In this document: positions 25,521-34,247 of the stretch, piece after piece | How the letters are laid out: each line of letters opens with the position of its first letter | How positions within the stretch are numbered: position 1 is the first letter of the stretch | Assembly: GCA_031551125.1 (NCBI GenBank) | Contig: JAVBOB010000011.1 | Coordinates: 124,001-188,000 of the forward strand | DNA from: JAIRNF01 sp031551125 | Lineage (GTDB): Bacteria; Bacteroidota; Bacteroidia; Bacteroidales; UBA932 | DNA length: 64,000 bases | Direction of reading: 5' to 3' | Notes under the pieces: model-generated | The model's database searches: none | What the model saw: the letters and a program-made list of their open reading frames with translations, nothing else | What the model was told of the DNA's origin: nothing | Program-made: the position numbers and the translations under genes

Positions 25521-25539
25521 TTTTAATCTAATAATTAAA

Positions 25540-25911
25540 TTGACTGCAAAGCAAAGAATATTACAATATCTTGACTATAAAAATATTAGTCAGTACGATT
25601 TTTCTAAAAAAACAGGATTGTCTAATGGATTTTTAAAATCGGGCAGTAGTGTCAATTCAGATAATCTTAGATTATTATCTACGATATTTTTAGACTTGAA
25701 TATTGAATGGGTAATAATTGGAGAAGGAGAGATGATTAAAGGCGGTTCGATGGAAAAGCGAAGCTATCCGGTTGAAGAAAAGTCAGCACACGAAGTATGT
25801 ATTGAAAAGGAAAAAATAATAGAAACCCTTAATAAATTAGTTGCTACTCAAGAAGAGCTGGTAGAATCTCTTAAGGAACAGTTGAGGGTTTTTAAAGAGA
25901 AGGAAAAATAA
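25540..25911 (+). CDS. XRE-like HTH regulator with C-terminal coiled coil
   Basis: The product has 123 residues from a TTG at 25540. The longer in-frame reading to 25246 runs antisense through the other HTH gene and through the promoter, so I reject it. Residues ~2-65 are a helix-turn-helix domain (RILQYLDYKNISQYDFSKKTGLSNGFLKSG...NIEWVIIGEGEM), typical of repressors encoded by Bacteroidota phages and islands. The last ~45 residues are a Glu/Lys-rich coiled coil. A strong terminator follows. Confidence 0.65.
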   Translation: MTAKQRILQYLDYKNISQYDFSKKTGLSNGFLKSGSSVNSDNLRLLSTIFLDLNIEWVIIGEGEMIKGGSMEKRSYPVEEKSAHEVCIEKEKIIETLNKLVATQEELVESLKEQLRVFKEKEK

Positions 25912-25913
25912 GA

Positions 25914-25947
25914 AAGGCTGCCACAAAGGCAGCCTTTCTTATTTTTT
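25914..25947. terminator. Terminator between the XRE-like gene and the zinc-ribbon gene
   Basis: The stem AAAGGCTGCC / GGCAGCCTTT is followed by a long T-run (25940-25947) on the plus strand. On the minus strand the run is shorter (ATTTTT-poor), so it mainly serves the plus-strand gene. Confidence 0.8.
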
Positions 25948-25966
25948 TAATATGGAGCGAAACTTG

Positions 25967-27502
25967 TTATGCCAATCCTACCGATTCCGCATCAACTAGA
26001 ATACGACCGCAGTACTCGCAAACAATAACCTTTTTGTTCAGCTTAATGTCTAGCTGGCGTTGCGGGGGTATTTTGTTGAAGCAACCACCGCAAGCATCAC
26101 GCTTAACTACTACTACTGCCAAACCGTTTTGAGCGTTTTTTCTCATCTTGTCGTAGGCAAGTAGCAGCCTATGGTCTATCAGCTTACGGAATGCTTCTGC
26201 TTTATCGCTCAGCTGTTGCTCTTCAATAGAAGTTTCCTGAGTAATTTCGTTCAGCTCCTGTTGCTTGTTGGCAAGGTCAATCTTCTTATCGTTCAGCAAT
26301 TCCTTCGATTGTTCGATAAGCGCTTTCTTTTCCTTAACTTGGAAGCCAAACTCCTTGATATGTTTTTCGGCTAGCTCTATTTCCAACCCTTGGAACTCTA
26401 TTTCTTTTGAAATAGAATCATACTCACGGTTGTTACGAACGTTCTTTTGCTGTTCTTCGTACTTCTTTATCAACCGTTGTGCGGTATCAATAGCAGCCTT
26501 TTTTCCTGCAACTTGGTTTTCAATATCCTTTACTTCCTGCTGGTGGTTTTCAACGCGGGTTTGTAGTCCAACTACCTCGTCTTCCAAATCCTGAACTTCA
26601 AGCGGAAGCTCACCACGCAACATCTTAATCTTATCAGTTTCCGACTCTATCAGCTGAAGCTCGTATAAAATACGTAGCTTATTCTCTGCCAGCTGTTCGG
26701 GTGTGTCTTTTGCGTATTTGTTAACGTCAAGCGAAGCAACTATACTTTTTTCATCAATAGTGGGGCGCGGTTCGGGCTTTGCTTCTTGCGCTTTTGTTTT
26801 TGCAGCCGACTTTGGCTTTGCAGCCGCAGCCGGTTTTACCGATGCTTCCTTGTCTTGTTCAGTAGTCTTCTTAGGCATTTCTTTACTATTATTAATAATG
26901 GGTTCTTCTTTAGTGCTAGCTATAGTTTCTGTTGCTTTCTTAACCGGTTTTTCTGTTTTTGGTGCAGCAACGGGAGTTACTTTAGCCACAGGTTTTACTG
27001 TAGCCTTATCTTTTTTAGGTTCAGCCTTTTTTGTTGCAGGAGTTTTCTTTATTTCTGCTTTCTTTATTGTAGCCTTAGGGGGTGCGACCTTTTTTACCGG
27101 AGTAGCTTTCTTAGTAGCCACAACTTTCTTGGGTGCAGGTGCTTTTTTAGCCGGAGCCGCTTTTTTGGCGGCAGGTTTTACGGCTGTGGTTTTCTTTACC
27201 ACAACCTTAGCCGGAGCCTTCTTGGCAACCGTTTTTTTAGCTGGGGCAGCTTTTGTTGTAGCCTTTGCTTTAGGGGCTGCTTTTACGGCAGTAGCTTTCT
27301 TGGGTGTTGCCTTTGCTGCCGCTTTTGGTTTGGCGGGGCTTGCTTTTTTAGGAGCAGCAGCTTTTTTAGCAGAAGAAACTTTTTTAGCCGGAGCAGCTTT
27401 TTTTGCGGCAGGAGCGGCTTTCTTAGCCGGAGTAGCCTTCTTGACAGGTGTTGCTTTTTTTGCGGGAGCTTTTTTAGCCGCAACCTTTTTCTTTTCTGCC
27501 AT
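25967..27502 (-). CDS. C4 zinc-ribbon coiled-coil protein with histone-H1-like N-terminal extension
   Basis: The product has 511 residues. The first ~215 are almost only Lys, Ala, Pro, Val and Thr in imperfect repeats (KKAPAKKATPVKK...), as in histone H1-like tails. An acidic linker follows. Residues ~270-450 are a long antiparallel coiled coil, and the C-terminus has CGGCFNKIPPQRQLDI...VCEYCGRILV, a four-cysteine zinc ribbon of the DUF164/CT398 type. The ribbon protein alone (~250 residues) is widespread in Bacteroidota beside the NIF3 gene. The basic tail suggests nucleic-acid binding. It starts 2 bases after the NIF3 gene stop. Confidence 0.85.
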   Translation of the reverse strand: MAEKKKVAAKKAPAKKATPVKKATPAKKAAPAAKKAAPAKKVSSAKKAAAPKKASPAKPKAAAKATPKKATAVKAAPKAKATTKAAPAKKTVAKKAPAKVVVKKTTAVKPAAKKAAPAKKAPAPKKVVATKKATPVKKVAPPKATIKKAEIKKTPATKKAEPKKDKATVKPVAKVTPVAAPKTEKPVKKATETIASTKEEPIINNSKEMPKKTTEQDKEASVKPAAAAKPKSAAKTKAQEAKPEPRPTIDEKSIVASLDVNKYAKDTPEQLAENKLRILYELQLIESETDKIKMLRGELPLEVQDLEDEVVGLQTRVENHQQEVKDIENQVAGKKAAIDTAQRLIKKYEEQQKNVRNNREYDSISKEIEFQGLEIELAEKHIKEFGFQVKEKKALIEQSKELLNDKKIDLANKQQELNEITQETSIEEQQLSDKAEAFRKLIDHRLLLAYDKMRKNAQNGLAVVVVKRDACGGCFNKIPPQRQLDIKLNKKVIVCEYCGRILVDAESVGLA

Positions 27503-27504
27503 GG

Positions 27505-28614
27505 TTAGATGTAGTTAATAGGATTAGAACTGTATTTCGAAATCCGAATTGCAAAGGTAGGGATTTTTTTTGTAAGAAGTTCTTGTATAATTTCTGTTGC
27601 AAATTGCTCACTTTCATAATGTCCGATGTCAACCAGCATGATTCTTTCGTCGGGTTCGAAGAAATCGTGGTACTTTACATCGGCAGTAACAAAGACATCG
27701 GCTTTGGCGGCAATGGCTTTTGGGAGTAGCGAGATACCACTTCCTCCACACACTGCTATGCGGCTTACCATGTGTCCTGTTGGCTGGGTGTAGCGTATTG
27801 ACTTAGCGTTGAACGTTGATTTAAGAACGAACAGGAAATTTTCGATGGATAGCGGTCTTTCCAAGCTGCCTACCATGCCAAGCCCAACGTTTGGCAGCTG
27901 ATTTTCGAGTGGGTAAATATCGTAAGCTACCTCCTCGTATGGATGGGTGGAAACGAGTGCCCGTATTACGGCTGAAAGTAAATAGCGAGGAACAATTGTT
28001 TCTATACGCTGTTCCGGTTCGGTATGCAAGCGTCCGCGCTCGCCAACGAAAGGTGATGTGTTTGCCCCGGCTCTGAACGTTCCTTCTCCCTGCAAATTAT
28101 AGCTGCAGTTGTCATAGTTTCCTATGCTTCCGGCTCCTGCCGAAAACATGGCGTTTCGTACCATTTCGGCATAGTAGGCGGGTACAAAAGTAACCAGCTT
28201 TACCAGCTGGCTTTGGAGGGGTTCAAGCGTTTTGCACTCTTTCAGCCCCAGCTTCTCGCAAATTTTGGCGTTAACCCCCTGCGGAGCGCTGTCGAGGTTG
28301 GTATGAGCGGCGTATATGGCAATGTTGTGCTTTATTGCTTTGCTTACAATACGCTCGGTTGCCGTTTTGCCGGTTATTCGCTTCAGCCCTTTAAATACCA
28401 ACGGATGATGTGAGATGATAAGCTTATGACCTTCAACAATGGCTTCTTCCAGAATTTTCTCCGTTACATCTATACAGGTCAGTGCAGAATCTACAAGGTC
28501 GTTGGGATTTCCAATGATTAGTCCGGAGTTGTCGTAGCTTTCTTGGTATTGCAGGGGAGCAAAGTCTTCAATAATCGAAATAATTTTTCCTATGGAAATT
28601 TTCTCGTCAGCCAT
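27505..28614 (-). CDS. NIF3-like dinuclear metal-center protein
   Basis: The product has 369 residues. The conserved metal ligands are in IISHHPLVF, AAHTNLDSAP and DIGHYESEQFA, and the inserted PII-like domain of the longer family members occupies the middle (~125-235). Members form toroidal hexamers and are listed as GTP cyclohydrolase I type 2 homologues, but the true role is unsettled. The start overlaps the stop of the MerR gene by one base, and the zinc-ribbon gene follows directly. Confidence 0.92.
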   Translation of the reverse strand: MADEKISIGKIISIIEDFAPLQYQESYDNSGLIIGNPNDLVDSALTCIDVTEKILEEAIVEGHKLIISHHPLVFKGLKRITGKTATERIVSKAIKHNIAIYAAHTNLDSAPQGVNAKICEKLGLKECKTLEPLQSQLVKLVTFVPAYYAEMVRNAMFSAGAGSIGNYDNCSYNLQGEGTFRAGANTSPFVGERGRLHTEPEQRIETIVPRYLLSAVIRALVSTHPYEEVAYDIYPLENQLPNVGLGMVGSLERPLSIENFLFVLKSTFNAKSIRYTQPTGHMVSRIAVCGGSGISLLPKAIAAKADVFVTADVKYHDFFEPDERIMLVDIGHYESEQFATEIIQELLTKKIPTFAIRISKYSSNPINYI

Positions 28615-28952
28615 TACAACATTTCTTTAATTTCCAAGAGCAAGCTTTTCATGGTATTCAGCGATTCGATTACTTCCAACGTTTTGTCATCACCATACTT
28701 ATTCTCTTTTATACGTTTCCGTGCGCCCTCCAGTGTCATTCCTTTTTCTTTTACCAAGTGGTAAATAAGGCGTAAGGTATCAATGTCGGCTTTGGTGTAT
28801 AACCGGTTCCCTTTTTTGTTTTTATGGGGGCTTATGATGTCGCTGAACGTGTTCGACCAAAAGCGTATTAATGAGGTATTTTCACCGAATAAGTCGGCTA
28901 CCTCGCCAATGGTGTAGAACATTTTTTCAATTTTCACTTCCTTGTAAGGCAT
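28614..28952 (-). CDS. MerR family transcriptional regulator
   Basis: The product has 112 residues. The winged-helix HTH reads MFYTIGEVADLFGENTSLIRFWSNTF...NKKGNRLYTKADIDTLRLIYHLVKEKGMTLEGARKRI, followed by a short dimerisation helix. There is no effector-binding domain. This short MerR class heads the MerR-NIF3-zinc ribbon operon in many Bacteroidota. The target is unknown. Confidence 0.9.
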   Translation of the reverse strand: MPYKEVKIEKMFYTIGEVADLFGENTSLIRFWSNTFSDIISPHKNKKGNRLYTKADIDTLRLIYHLVKEKGMTLEGARKRIKENKYGDDKTLEVIESLNTMKSLLLEIKEML

Positions 28953-28973
28953 AGCGATGTGTATTTACAAGAA

Positions 28974-28981
28974 CAAAGGTA
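28974..28981 (-). promoter_or_regulatory. Promoter -7 box of the MerR-NIF3-zinc ribbon operon
   Basis: On the minus strand TACCTTTG matches TAnnTTTG, 22 bases upstream of the MerR ATG at 28952. Confidence 0.6.
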
Positions 28982-29184
28982 TATAAAGTGTTTGTTTAGA
29001 ACAAGCACTTATAGAACAAAGAACAAGGACATTATGTTGTTGCTTGACATAAAATAGCAGTTAACCCATACTGCCAGCTACTCCTAACCTCCTAAAAATT
29101 TTTACCATATAGGTACATAGAGAACATAGGTACACATAGGTTAATATTAGATTTTTCAAAAAGTGCTTGCCTTATAAAAAGAGA

Positions 29185-29272
29185 CGTCATTGCGAACGAA
29201 GTGAAGCAATCTCTCTAATGAAACAGACTGGTTAGCTGCGCAGCCCTTCGGGTCACTTCGTTCGCAATGACG
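29185..29272. repeat. GTCATTGCGAACGAAG hairpin unit, copy 1
   Basis: The ends CGTCATTGCGAACGAAGTGA and TCACTTCGTTCGCAATGACG are a perfect 20-bp inverted repeat. The centre contains GACTGGTTAGCTGCGCAGCC, closely matching copy 2 at 35489-35575. Confidence 0.8.
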
Positions 29273-29395
29273 CCTACTTTTTATAGTGAGCGCTTTTTAA
29301 AAAATCTTGTACTAACACCTATGTGGTAAAGAAAAGCTGGGGGATAAAACAGCGTTATAGCTCTTTCTGTCTTTATTCTTTTATCCTAACTTATC

Positions 29396-30364
29396 CTAAT
29401 CCAGCGATTGTCCGTTGTTGGATGTCAGGTAAACAATAACGTCCAGCTCTTCCGGTGTGAGCTCTCCAAAAAAGTAGTTTACCGGGTTGCAAACCTTACC
29501 GTCTTTTCTTACCTCATAGTGCAGGTGCGGCCAAATAGACATTCCACTATCACCTGATAGTGCAATTACTTGGCCTCTTTTCACTCTAGAACCTTTTGAT
29601 ACTTGCGCCTTACTAAGGTGTGCATATACCGTTGTGTAGCCAAAGCCGTGGTCAACGGTAATTTTTAACCCGCCACCGCGGTCTGAATTTTCTATGCTTT
29701 CAACAATACCATTTCCGGTAGCCATCACATCGGTGCCAACGGGTACGGTAAAGTCTATACCCTCGTGCATACGAAGTATTTTGTAGAATGGGTGTATTTT
29801 GGAGCCTACGGAGGCACCCACACGCGTCAGAATTTTATTATCAACAGGCTGAATGGCCGGAATGCTGACGCTAAACGAAGCACTATCACCTAACGTTTGC
29901 TTAATGGAGCTGAATAAACGTTCATTCGCTTTTGACATGGCCTCGAGCTTATCCATTTGTTTCGCCGTACCTTTAGTCAGCGTAATGTTGTCATGGCTTC
30001 CTAAGGCTTCAATTTTGTCACTATTGGAGTGGGTAGTGGCATCAAAGGGTGATACGGGGTTTGAGTAGAAGATGGAACGATAAATACCTGTATCGCGTTC
30101 TTTTATTCCGCTTAACGCATTTTCAAACAGGTCATATTTTTTCGACAAGGAATCGTATAGATTGCTCAGTAACCTGTTTTCCCGAATCAATCGGCGTTCT
30201 TCGGCGTTATTGTATATAGGAGAGAAAATAATGTAGTAAATTACGGCCAACATGAGGCTGGCTAGGAAGTAGCTGCCAAATTTCACTATGGTTTTTGCTA
30301 TGCTTCGTCTAACTTTAACGTAGCTGAGTGATTCGGGGTTAAACCTGTAGTTGTGTCTTGCCAT
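29396..30364 (-). CDS. M23 family metallopeptidase (membrane-anchored)
   Basis: The product has 322 residues with a short cytoplasmic N-terminus (MARHNYRFNPESLSYVKV), one membrane segment at ~28-48, a coiled-coil stretch, then a LytM/M23 domain (~190-300). The zinc ligands lie in HEGIDFTVPVGTDV and WPHLHYEVR (HxH). It would cut or bind peptidoglycan cross-links in the periplasm. The product is a paralogue of the gene just upstream, sharing the N-terminal FN-E-LS motif, and the two form one operon. Confidence 0.9.
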   Translation of the reverse strand: MARHNYRFNPESLSYVKVRRSIAKTIVKFGSYFLASLMLAVIYYIIFSPIYNNAEERRLIRENRLLSNLYDSLSKKYDLFENALSGIKERDTGIYRSIFYSNPVSPFDATTHSNSDKIEALGSHDNITLTKGTAKQMDKLEAMSKANERLFSSIKQTLGDSASFSVSIPAIQPVDNKILTRVGASVGSKIHPFYKILRMHEGIDFTVPVGTDVMATGNGIVESIENSDRGGGLKITVDHGFGYTTVYAHLSKAQVSKGSRVKRGQVIALSGDSGMSIWPHLHYEVRKDGKVCNPVNYFFGELTPEELDVIVYLTSNNGQSLD

Positions 30365-30375
30365 GCCGCTCGTCC

Positions 30376-31326
30376 TTAGTAGTTATCCATTGCCCGAACC
30401 ATGGAGTTAAACTCACGGCTACTCAGGTCGGTTGAAAAGAAGTTTCGGGGGTCGAGCGGTCTCCCCATGTAGCGTACCTCATAGTGAAGGTGTGGCCCTG
30501 TTGACTTTCCGGTATTTCCCAGCAGCGCAATTTTATCGCCACGTTTTATTTTTTGTCCGGGGCGCACAAGCGCAACCTGCAGGTGGGCGTAGCGGGTGGT
30601 GTAGCCAAAGCCGTGTGATATTTCAACCATGTTTCCATAGCCATAGTATTCACGCTCCACGTTAACCACCTTTCCATCTCCCGTAGCGTATATGGAAGTA
30701 CCCAGATTTCCGGCAAAGTCAAGCCCATCGTGGTGTCGGGTGTCTCCGTACACGGGGTCGGTACGCCAGCCGTAACCACCTATTGAGCGAATAAAGCGTA
30801 GGTCAACAGGTTGTATGGCGGGAACGCATTCCGCCATTTCTTCCATATTTATGGCAAGCGCGGCTACATCATCAAACGATTTTGATTGGAAATAGGCTTT
30901 TTTAAGCAACCAATCCATCTGTTTGCTTGTTGTTACAACAAGACCTGTTTTGTCCACGTCTTCCAATTGGCTATACAGAGAGATATTGGAAAAATCACGT
31001 ATGGCAAACGAGTTGTTGGGTAAGCCAAGTACGGCGCGGTACATGTTGTTGTCGCGCAGGTGAACTTCGTTTAGCTGGTGGTTTGCTTGGAGAACTTGCT
31101 TTTGGAGAATTTCATACTTTAGCATTAGCTCTGACTGCCGTTTTTTTAGACGAATAGATTTTGGTGTATCAAAAAAGCGAGAGTAGGCATATTCATAACC
31201 AAGAGAAAGCACAAGGCTTAGGACAAAAAAAACAAGAACGCGCAAAAATTTTGTTTTGAGCGAAGATGTCGGAAGTGCTTCAAATGACAGCGTTTCGGAA
31301 TTAAAAAAGTATCGACGTTTAGCCAT
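30376..31326 (-). CDS. M23 family metallopeptidase, paralogue
   Basis: The product has 316 residues from MAKRRYFFNSETLSFEALP, preferred to a start 54 bases upstream because it aligns with the paralogue. A membrane segment at ~28-46 and a coiled coil are followed by an M23 domain with HHDGLDFAGNLGTSIYATGDG and GPHLHYEVRYMGRPLDP, zinc ligands intact. The neighbouring paralogue follows after 11 bases. The tandem arrangement suggests two subunits or two substrates in wall remodelling. Confidence 0.9.
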   Translation of the reverse strand: MAKRRYFFNSETLSFEALPTSSLKTKFLRVLVFFVLSLVLSLGYEYAYSRFFDTPKSIRLKKRQSELMLKYEILQKQVLQANHQLNEVHLRDNNMYRAVLGLPNNSFAIRDFSNISLYSQLEDVDKTGLVVTTSKQMDWLLKKAYFQSKSFDDVAALAINMEEMAECVPAIQPVDLRFIRSIGGYGWRTDPVYGDTRHHDGLDFAGNLGTSIYATGDGKVVNVEREYYGYGNMVEISHGFGYTTRYAHLQVALVRPGQKIKRGDKIALLGNTGKSTGPHLHYEVRYMGRPLDPRNFFSTDLSSREFNSMVRAMDNY

Positions 31327-31465
31327 TAGCTGGGTGTACCTTTCGTCCTCAATGGTTGAGAAGGGAACAAAATAAGACAAAATATTCTAATTTTACAAGT
31401 TCTTTCTAAGGAGGCTAGAAACCCTTAGTTGGTTTAAACACTACTAATACATAGATATTTAGCGT

Positions 31466-34087
31466 ATGAATTCAAAGGAAATCAGGAGTATTTTTTTAAA
31501 CTTCTTTAAATCTAAACAACATACCATTGTTTCGTCTGCCCCTATGGTGGTGCAGAACGACCCGACTTTGATGTTCACCAACGCCGGGATGAACCAGTTT
31601 AAGGATATTTTTCTGGGTAATGAGCAAGCCAAAGCAAAGCGAGTAGCCGATACGCAAAAATGTTTGCGCGTTTCGGGTAAGCATAACGATTTGGAAGAGG
31701 TAGGACGCGATACTTACCACCATACCATGTTTGAAATGCTTGGTAACTGGTCGTTTGGCGATTATTTCAAGACCGAAGCCATTGCTTGGGCTTGGGAGCT
31801 GCTTGTTGATACGTTTAAGGTTAGCCCTGATAGGCTTTACGCAACCGTATTTGAAGGTAGCGCCGACGATAAGCTGGAGTTGGACACCGAGGCCATGGAA
31901 TGTTGGAAGAAGTACCTGCCGGCTGAGCGTATTCTGAAAGGAAACAAGAAGGATAACTTTTGGGAAATGGGTGAGTCCGGTCCCTGTGGCCCTTGCAGCG
32001 AAATACATGTTGACCTTCGCCATGATGATGAGCGGAAAAAGGTTGACGGCGCAACGCTTGTAAATACCGGAAACCCGTTGGTAGTAGAAATATGGAACTT
32101 GGTATTCATTCAGTTTAACCGCAAGACCAATGGCGAGCTGGAGCAGCTGCCGCAAAAGCATGTAGATACAGGTATGGGGTTTGAGCGTCTTTGCATGCTG
32201 TTGCAAGGCAAGCAAAGCAACTATGATACTGATATTTTTCAACCTATAATCCGTCGTATTGGCGAGCTGGCAGGAAAGTCTTATGGTAATAACGAGCAGG
32301 TTGATGTAGCTATGCGCGTAATAGCCGACCACCTCCGGGCTATTTCGTTTTCCATTGCCGATGGTCAGCTACCTTCGAACGTTAAGGCCGGTTATGTTAT
32401 TCGCCGTATATTAAGACGCGCTGTACGCTACGGATATACGTTCCTTGGGTTCAATGAGCCTTTTATCAATAAGCTGGTTTCCATGCTGGTAGAGCAAATG
32501 GGGGAGGCTTTCCCTGAGCTGAAAAAGCAGCAAACACTTATAGAAAAGGTAATCACAGAGGAAGAGGCATCGTTCTTGCGCACGTTGGAAACAGGCATAC
32601 GCTTGCTTGATTCGGTGATAGAGAAGAAAAAGAGCGCCAAGCAAACGGTAATTGATGGTAAGGCTGCCTTTGAGCTATACGATACGTACGGCTTTCCCAT
32701 TGACCTTACGGAGCTTATTGCTTCTGAAAACGGAATGAGCGTAAACCTGAAAGAGTTTCAGGCAGAGCTGGAGCAACAAAAGGAGCGTAGCCGCAGCGCA
32801 TCAACCGTTGAAACAGATGATTGGGTGATACTGCAAAATGTAGAGCAGGTAAAGTTCTTAGGATATGATACCACTGAAGCGTCTGTTACCATTGCCCGCT
32901 ACCGTACGGTAAAACAAAAGGGAACGGAGTTTATCCAGCTGGTGTTTGACCAAACTCCTTTCTACGGTGAATCGGGCGGACAGGTTGGCGACCGTGGCCT
33001 TATTGAATCAAGCGATGAAAAGGTAGAGGTTGTAAATACCATAAAAGAGAATAACCTTACTATACATTTGGTAAAGCGGTTACCGAAGAATGTAAAGGCT
33101 ACTTTTACGGCAAAGGTTGATGTACAGAGCCGTATGGCTACTGCCTGCAACCACTCGGCAACCCACCTTTTGCACCATGCGTTGCGTAAGGTGTTGGGAG
33201 CTCATGTTGAGCAAAAAGGTTCACTGGTACACCCCGACTACCTGCGCTTTGATTTTGCCCACTTCCAAAAGATGACCGATGAGGAAGTTCAGCAGGTGGA
33301 AATTTTGGTAAACGAGCAAATACGTGCCGATTTCCGGTTGGACGAAATGCGCGGCATACCTATGGCTGAGGCAAAATCAATGGGTGCTATGGCCTTGTTC
33401 GGCGAGAAGTACGGCGATAGCGTGCGCGTTATCAAATTCGGCGATTCGGTTGAGCTGTGCGGAGGAACGCACGTTAAGGCTACCGGACAAATAGGCTTTT
33501 TTAAAATAACATCGGAAAGCGCTATTGCTGCCGGAGTAAGGCGTATAGAGGCGGTAACAGCAGCAAAAGCCGAAGAGCATATCTACTTCTTGCAAGGCAT
33601 AATGAAAGAGGTAAGAGACTTGTTCAACAATGCTCCCAACCTTATGCAGGCCATTAAGAAAACGATTGACGAAAGTTCTGATTTGAGAAAGAAGGTAGAT
33701 GAGTTTGTGAAAGAGAAGACAATTGTTGTTAAGAATGAGCTGTTGAAGAGTGTTGAATCTATTAACGGAATAAATGTTATACAAATAAGTACCGACATGG
33801 TACTTCCTCCCGATTCGATTAAGGATATTGCCTACATGCTGCGCGGTGAAATAAATGATTTGTTGTTTGTAGTAGGTAGCCTGTTTGATGGAAAGCCCAT
33901 GCTTACCGTTATGTTGAGCGACTCGCTGGTGCAGCGCGGGCTTAACGCATCGACTCTTGTTCGCGAAGCGGCGAAAGAAATTCAGGGCGGTGGCGGCGGT
34001 CAGCCTTTCTTTGCTACGGCAGGCGGTAAAAACCCCGATGGCATTACGGCAGCCATTGATAAGGTTGTGAATATGGCAACAAAGTGA
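31466..34087 (+). CDS. alaS: Alanyl-tRNA synthetase
   Basis: AlaS charges tRNA-Ala. Its 873 residues are full length. Class II catalytic core is in MVVQNDPTLMFTNAGMNQFKD (motif 1-2 region). The editing domain has HSATHLLHHALR and CGGTHVKATGQIGFF (zinc/editing site), followed by the DHHA1 C-terminal domain with GGGGGQPFFATAGGKNPDG. It is divergent from the M23 pair. Confidence 0.98.
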   Translation: MNSKEIRSIFLNFFKSKQHTIVSSAPMVVQNDPTLMFTNAGMNQFKDIFLGNEQAKAKRVADTQKCLRVSGKHNDLEEVGRDTYHHTMFEMLGNWSFGDYFKTEAIAWAWELLVDTFKVSPDRLYATVFEGSADDKLELDTEAMECWKKYLPAERILKGNKKDNFWEMGESGPCGPCSEIHVDLRHDDERKKVDGATLVNTGNPLVVEIWNLVFIQFNRKTNGELEQLPQKHVDTGMGFERLCMLLQGKQSNYDTDIFQPIIRRIGELAGKSYGNNEQVDVAMRVIADHLRAISFSIADGQLPSNVKAGYVIRRILRRAVRYGYTFLGFNEPFINKLVSMLVEQMGEAFPELKKQQTLIEKVITEEEASFLRTLETGIRLLDSVIEKKKSAKQTVIDGKAAFELYDTYGFPIDLTELIASENGMSVNLKEFQAELEQQKERSRSASTVETDDWVILQNVEQVKFLGYDTTEASVTIARYRTVKQKGTEFIQLVFDQTPFYGESGGQVGDRGLIESSDEKVEVVNTIKENNLTIHLVKRLPKNVKATFTAKVDVQSRMATACNHSATHLLHHALRKVLGAHVEQKGSLVHPDYLRFDFAHFQKMTDEEVQQVEILVNEQIRADFRLDEMRGIPMAEAKSMGAMALFGEKYGDSVRVIKFGDSVELCGGTHVKATGQIGFFKITSESAIAAGVRRIEAVTAAKAEEHIYFLQGIMKEVRDLFNNAPNLMQAIKKTIDESSDLRKKVDEFVKEKTIVVKNELLKSVESINGINVIQISTDMVLPPDSIKDIAYMLRGEINDLLFVVGSLFDGKPMLTVMLSDSLVQRGLNASTLVREAAKEIQGGGGGQPFFATAGGKNPDGITAAIDKVVNMATK

Positions 34088-34247
34088 ATTGAGAATTAGG
34101 AGTTAGTAGTTATGAATTATGAGTTATGAATTAGGAATAAGGAATAAGGAATAAGGAATAGAGGTTGGTGGAACAATAAATTGCACTACTTCTTAACTCA
34201 CACTCATCTTTATTCTTTGTTCCTTATTCTTAATTCGTATTTAGTTT
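34088..34247. repeat. Low-complexity tract
   Basis: Runs such as ATGAATTATGAGTTATGAAT and GGAATAAGGAATAAGG fill the gap between alaS and hflX. At its right end TTATTCTTTGTTCC resembles, with one extra base, the TAnnTTTG box and may serve hflX. Confidence 0.55.

Larger units (their letters stand above)
28953..29395. repeat. Intergenic region with promoter and interspersed repeats
   Basis: The minus-strand box TACCTTTG (complement 28974-28981) lies about 22 bases before the MerR start. Beyond it are a low-complexity tract, an ACCATATAGGTACATAGAG string (about 29102-29140) and an 88-bp hairpin unit (29185-29272). No gene seen. Confidence 0.6.

Noticed and set aside
25246..25539. N-terminal extension of the XRE-like regulator
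   Set aside because: It is antisense to the small HTH gene and crosses the TAATTTTG promoter; the HTH domain begins only at 25540.
26703..27518. Long plus-strand frames rich in Ala/Phe/Ser
   Set aside because: They are antisense to the Lys/Ala/Pro repeat codons of the zinc-ribbon protein and arise from that composition.
31496..32332. Minus-strand 278-codon frame inside alaS
   Set aside because: Fully antisense to conserved alaS catalytic-domain codons.
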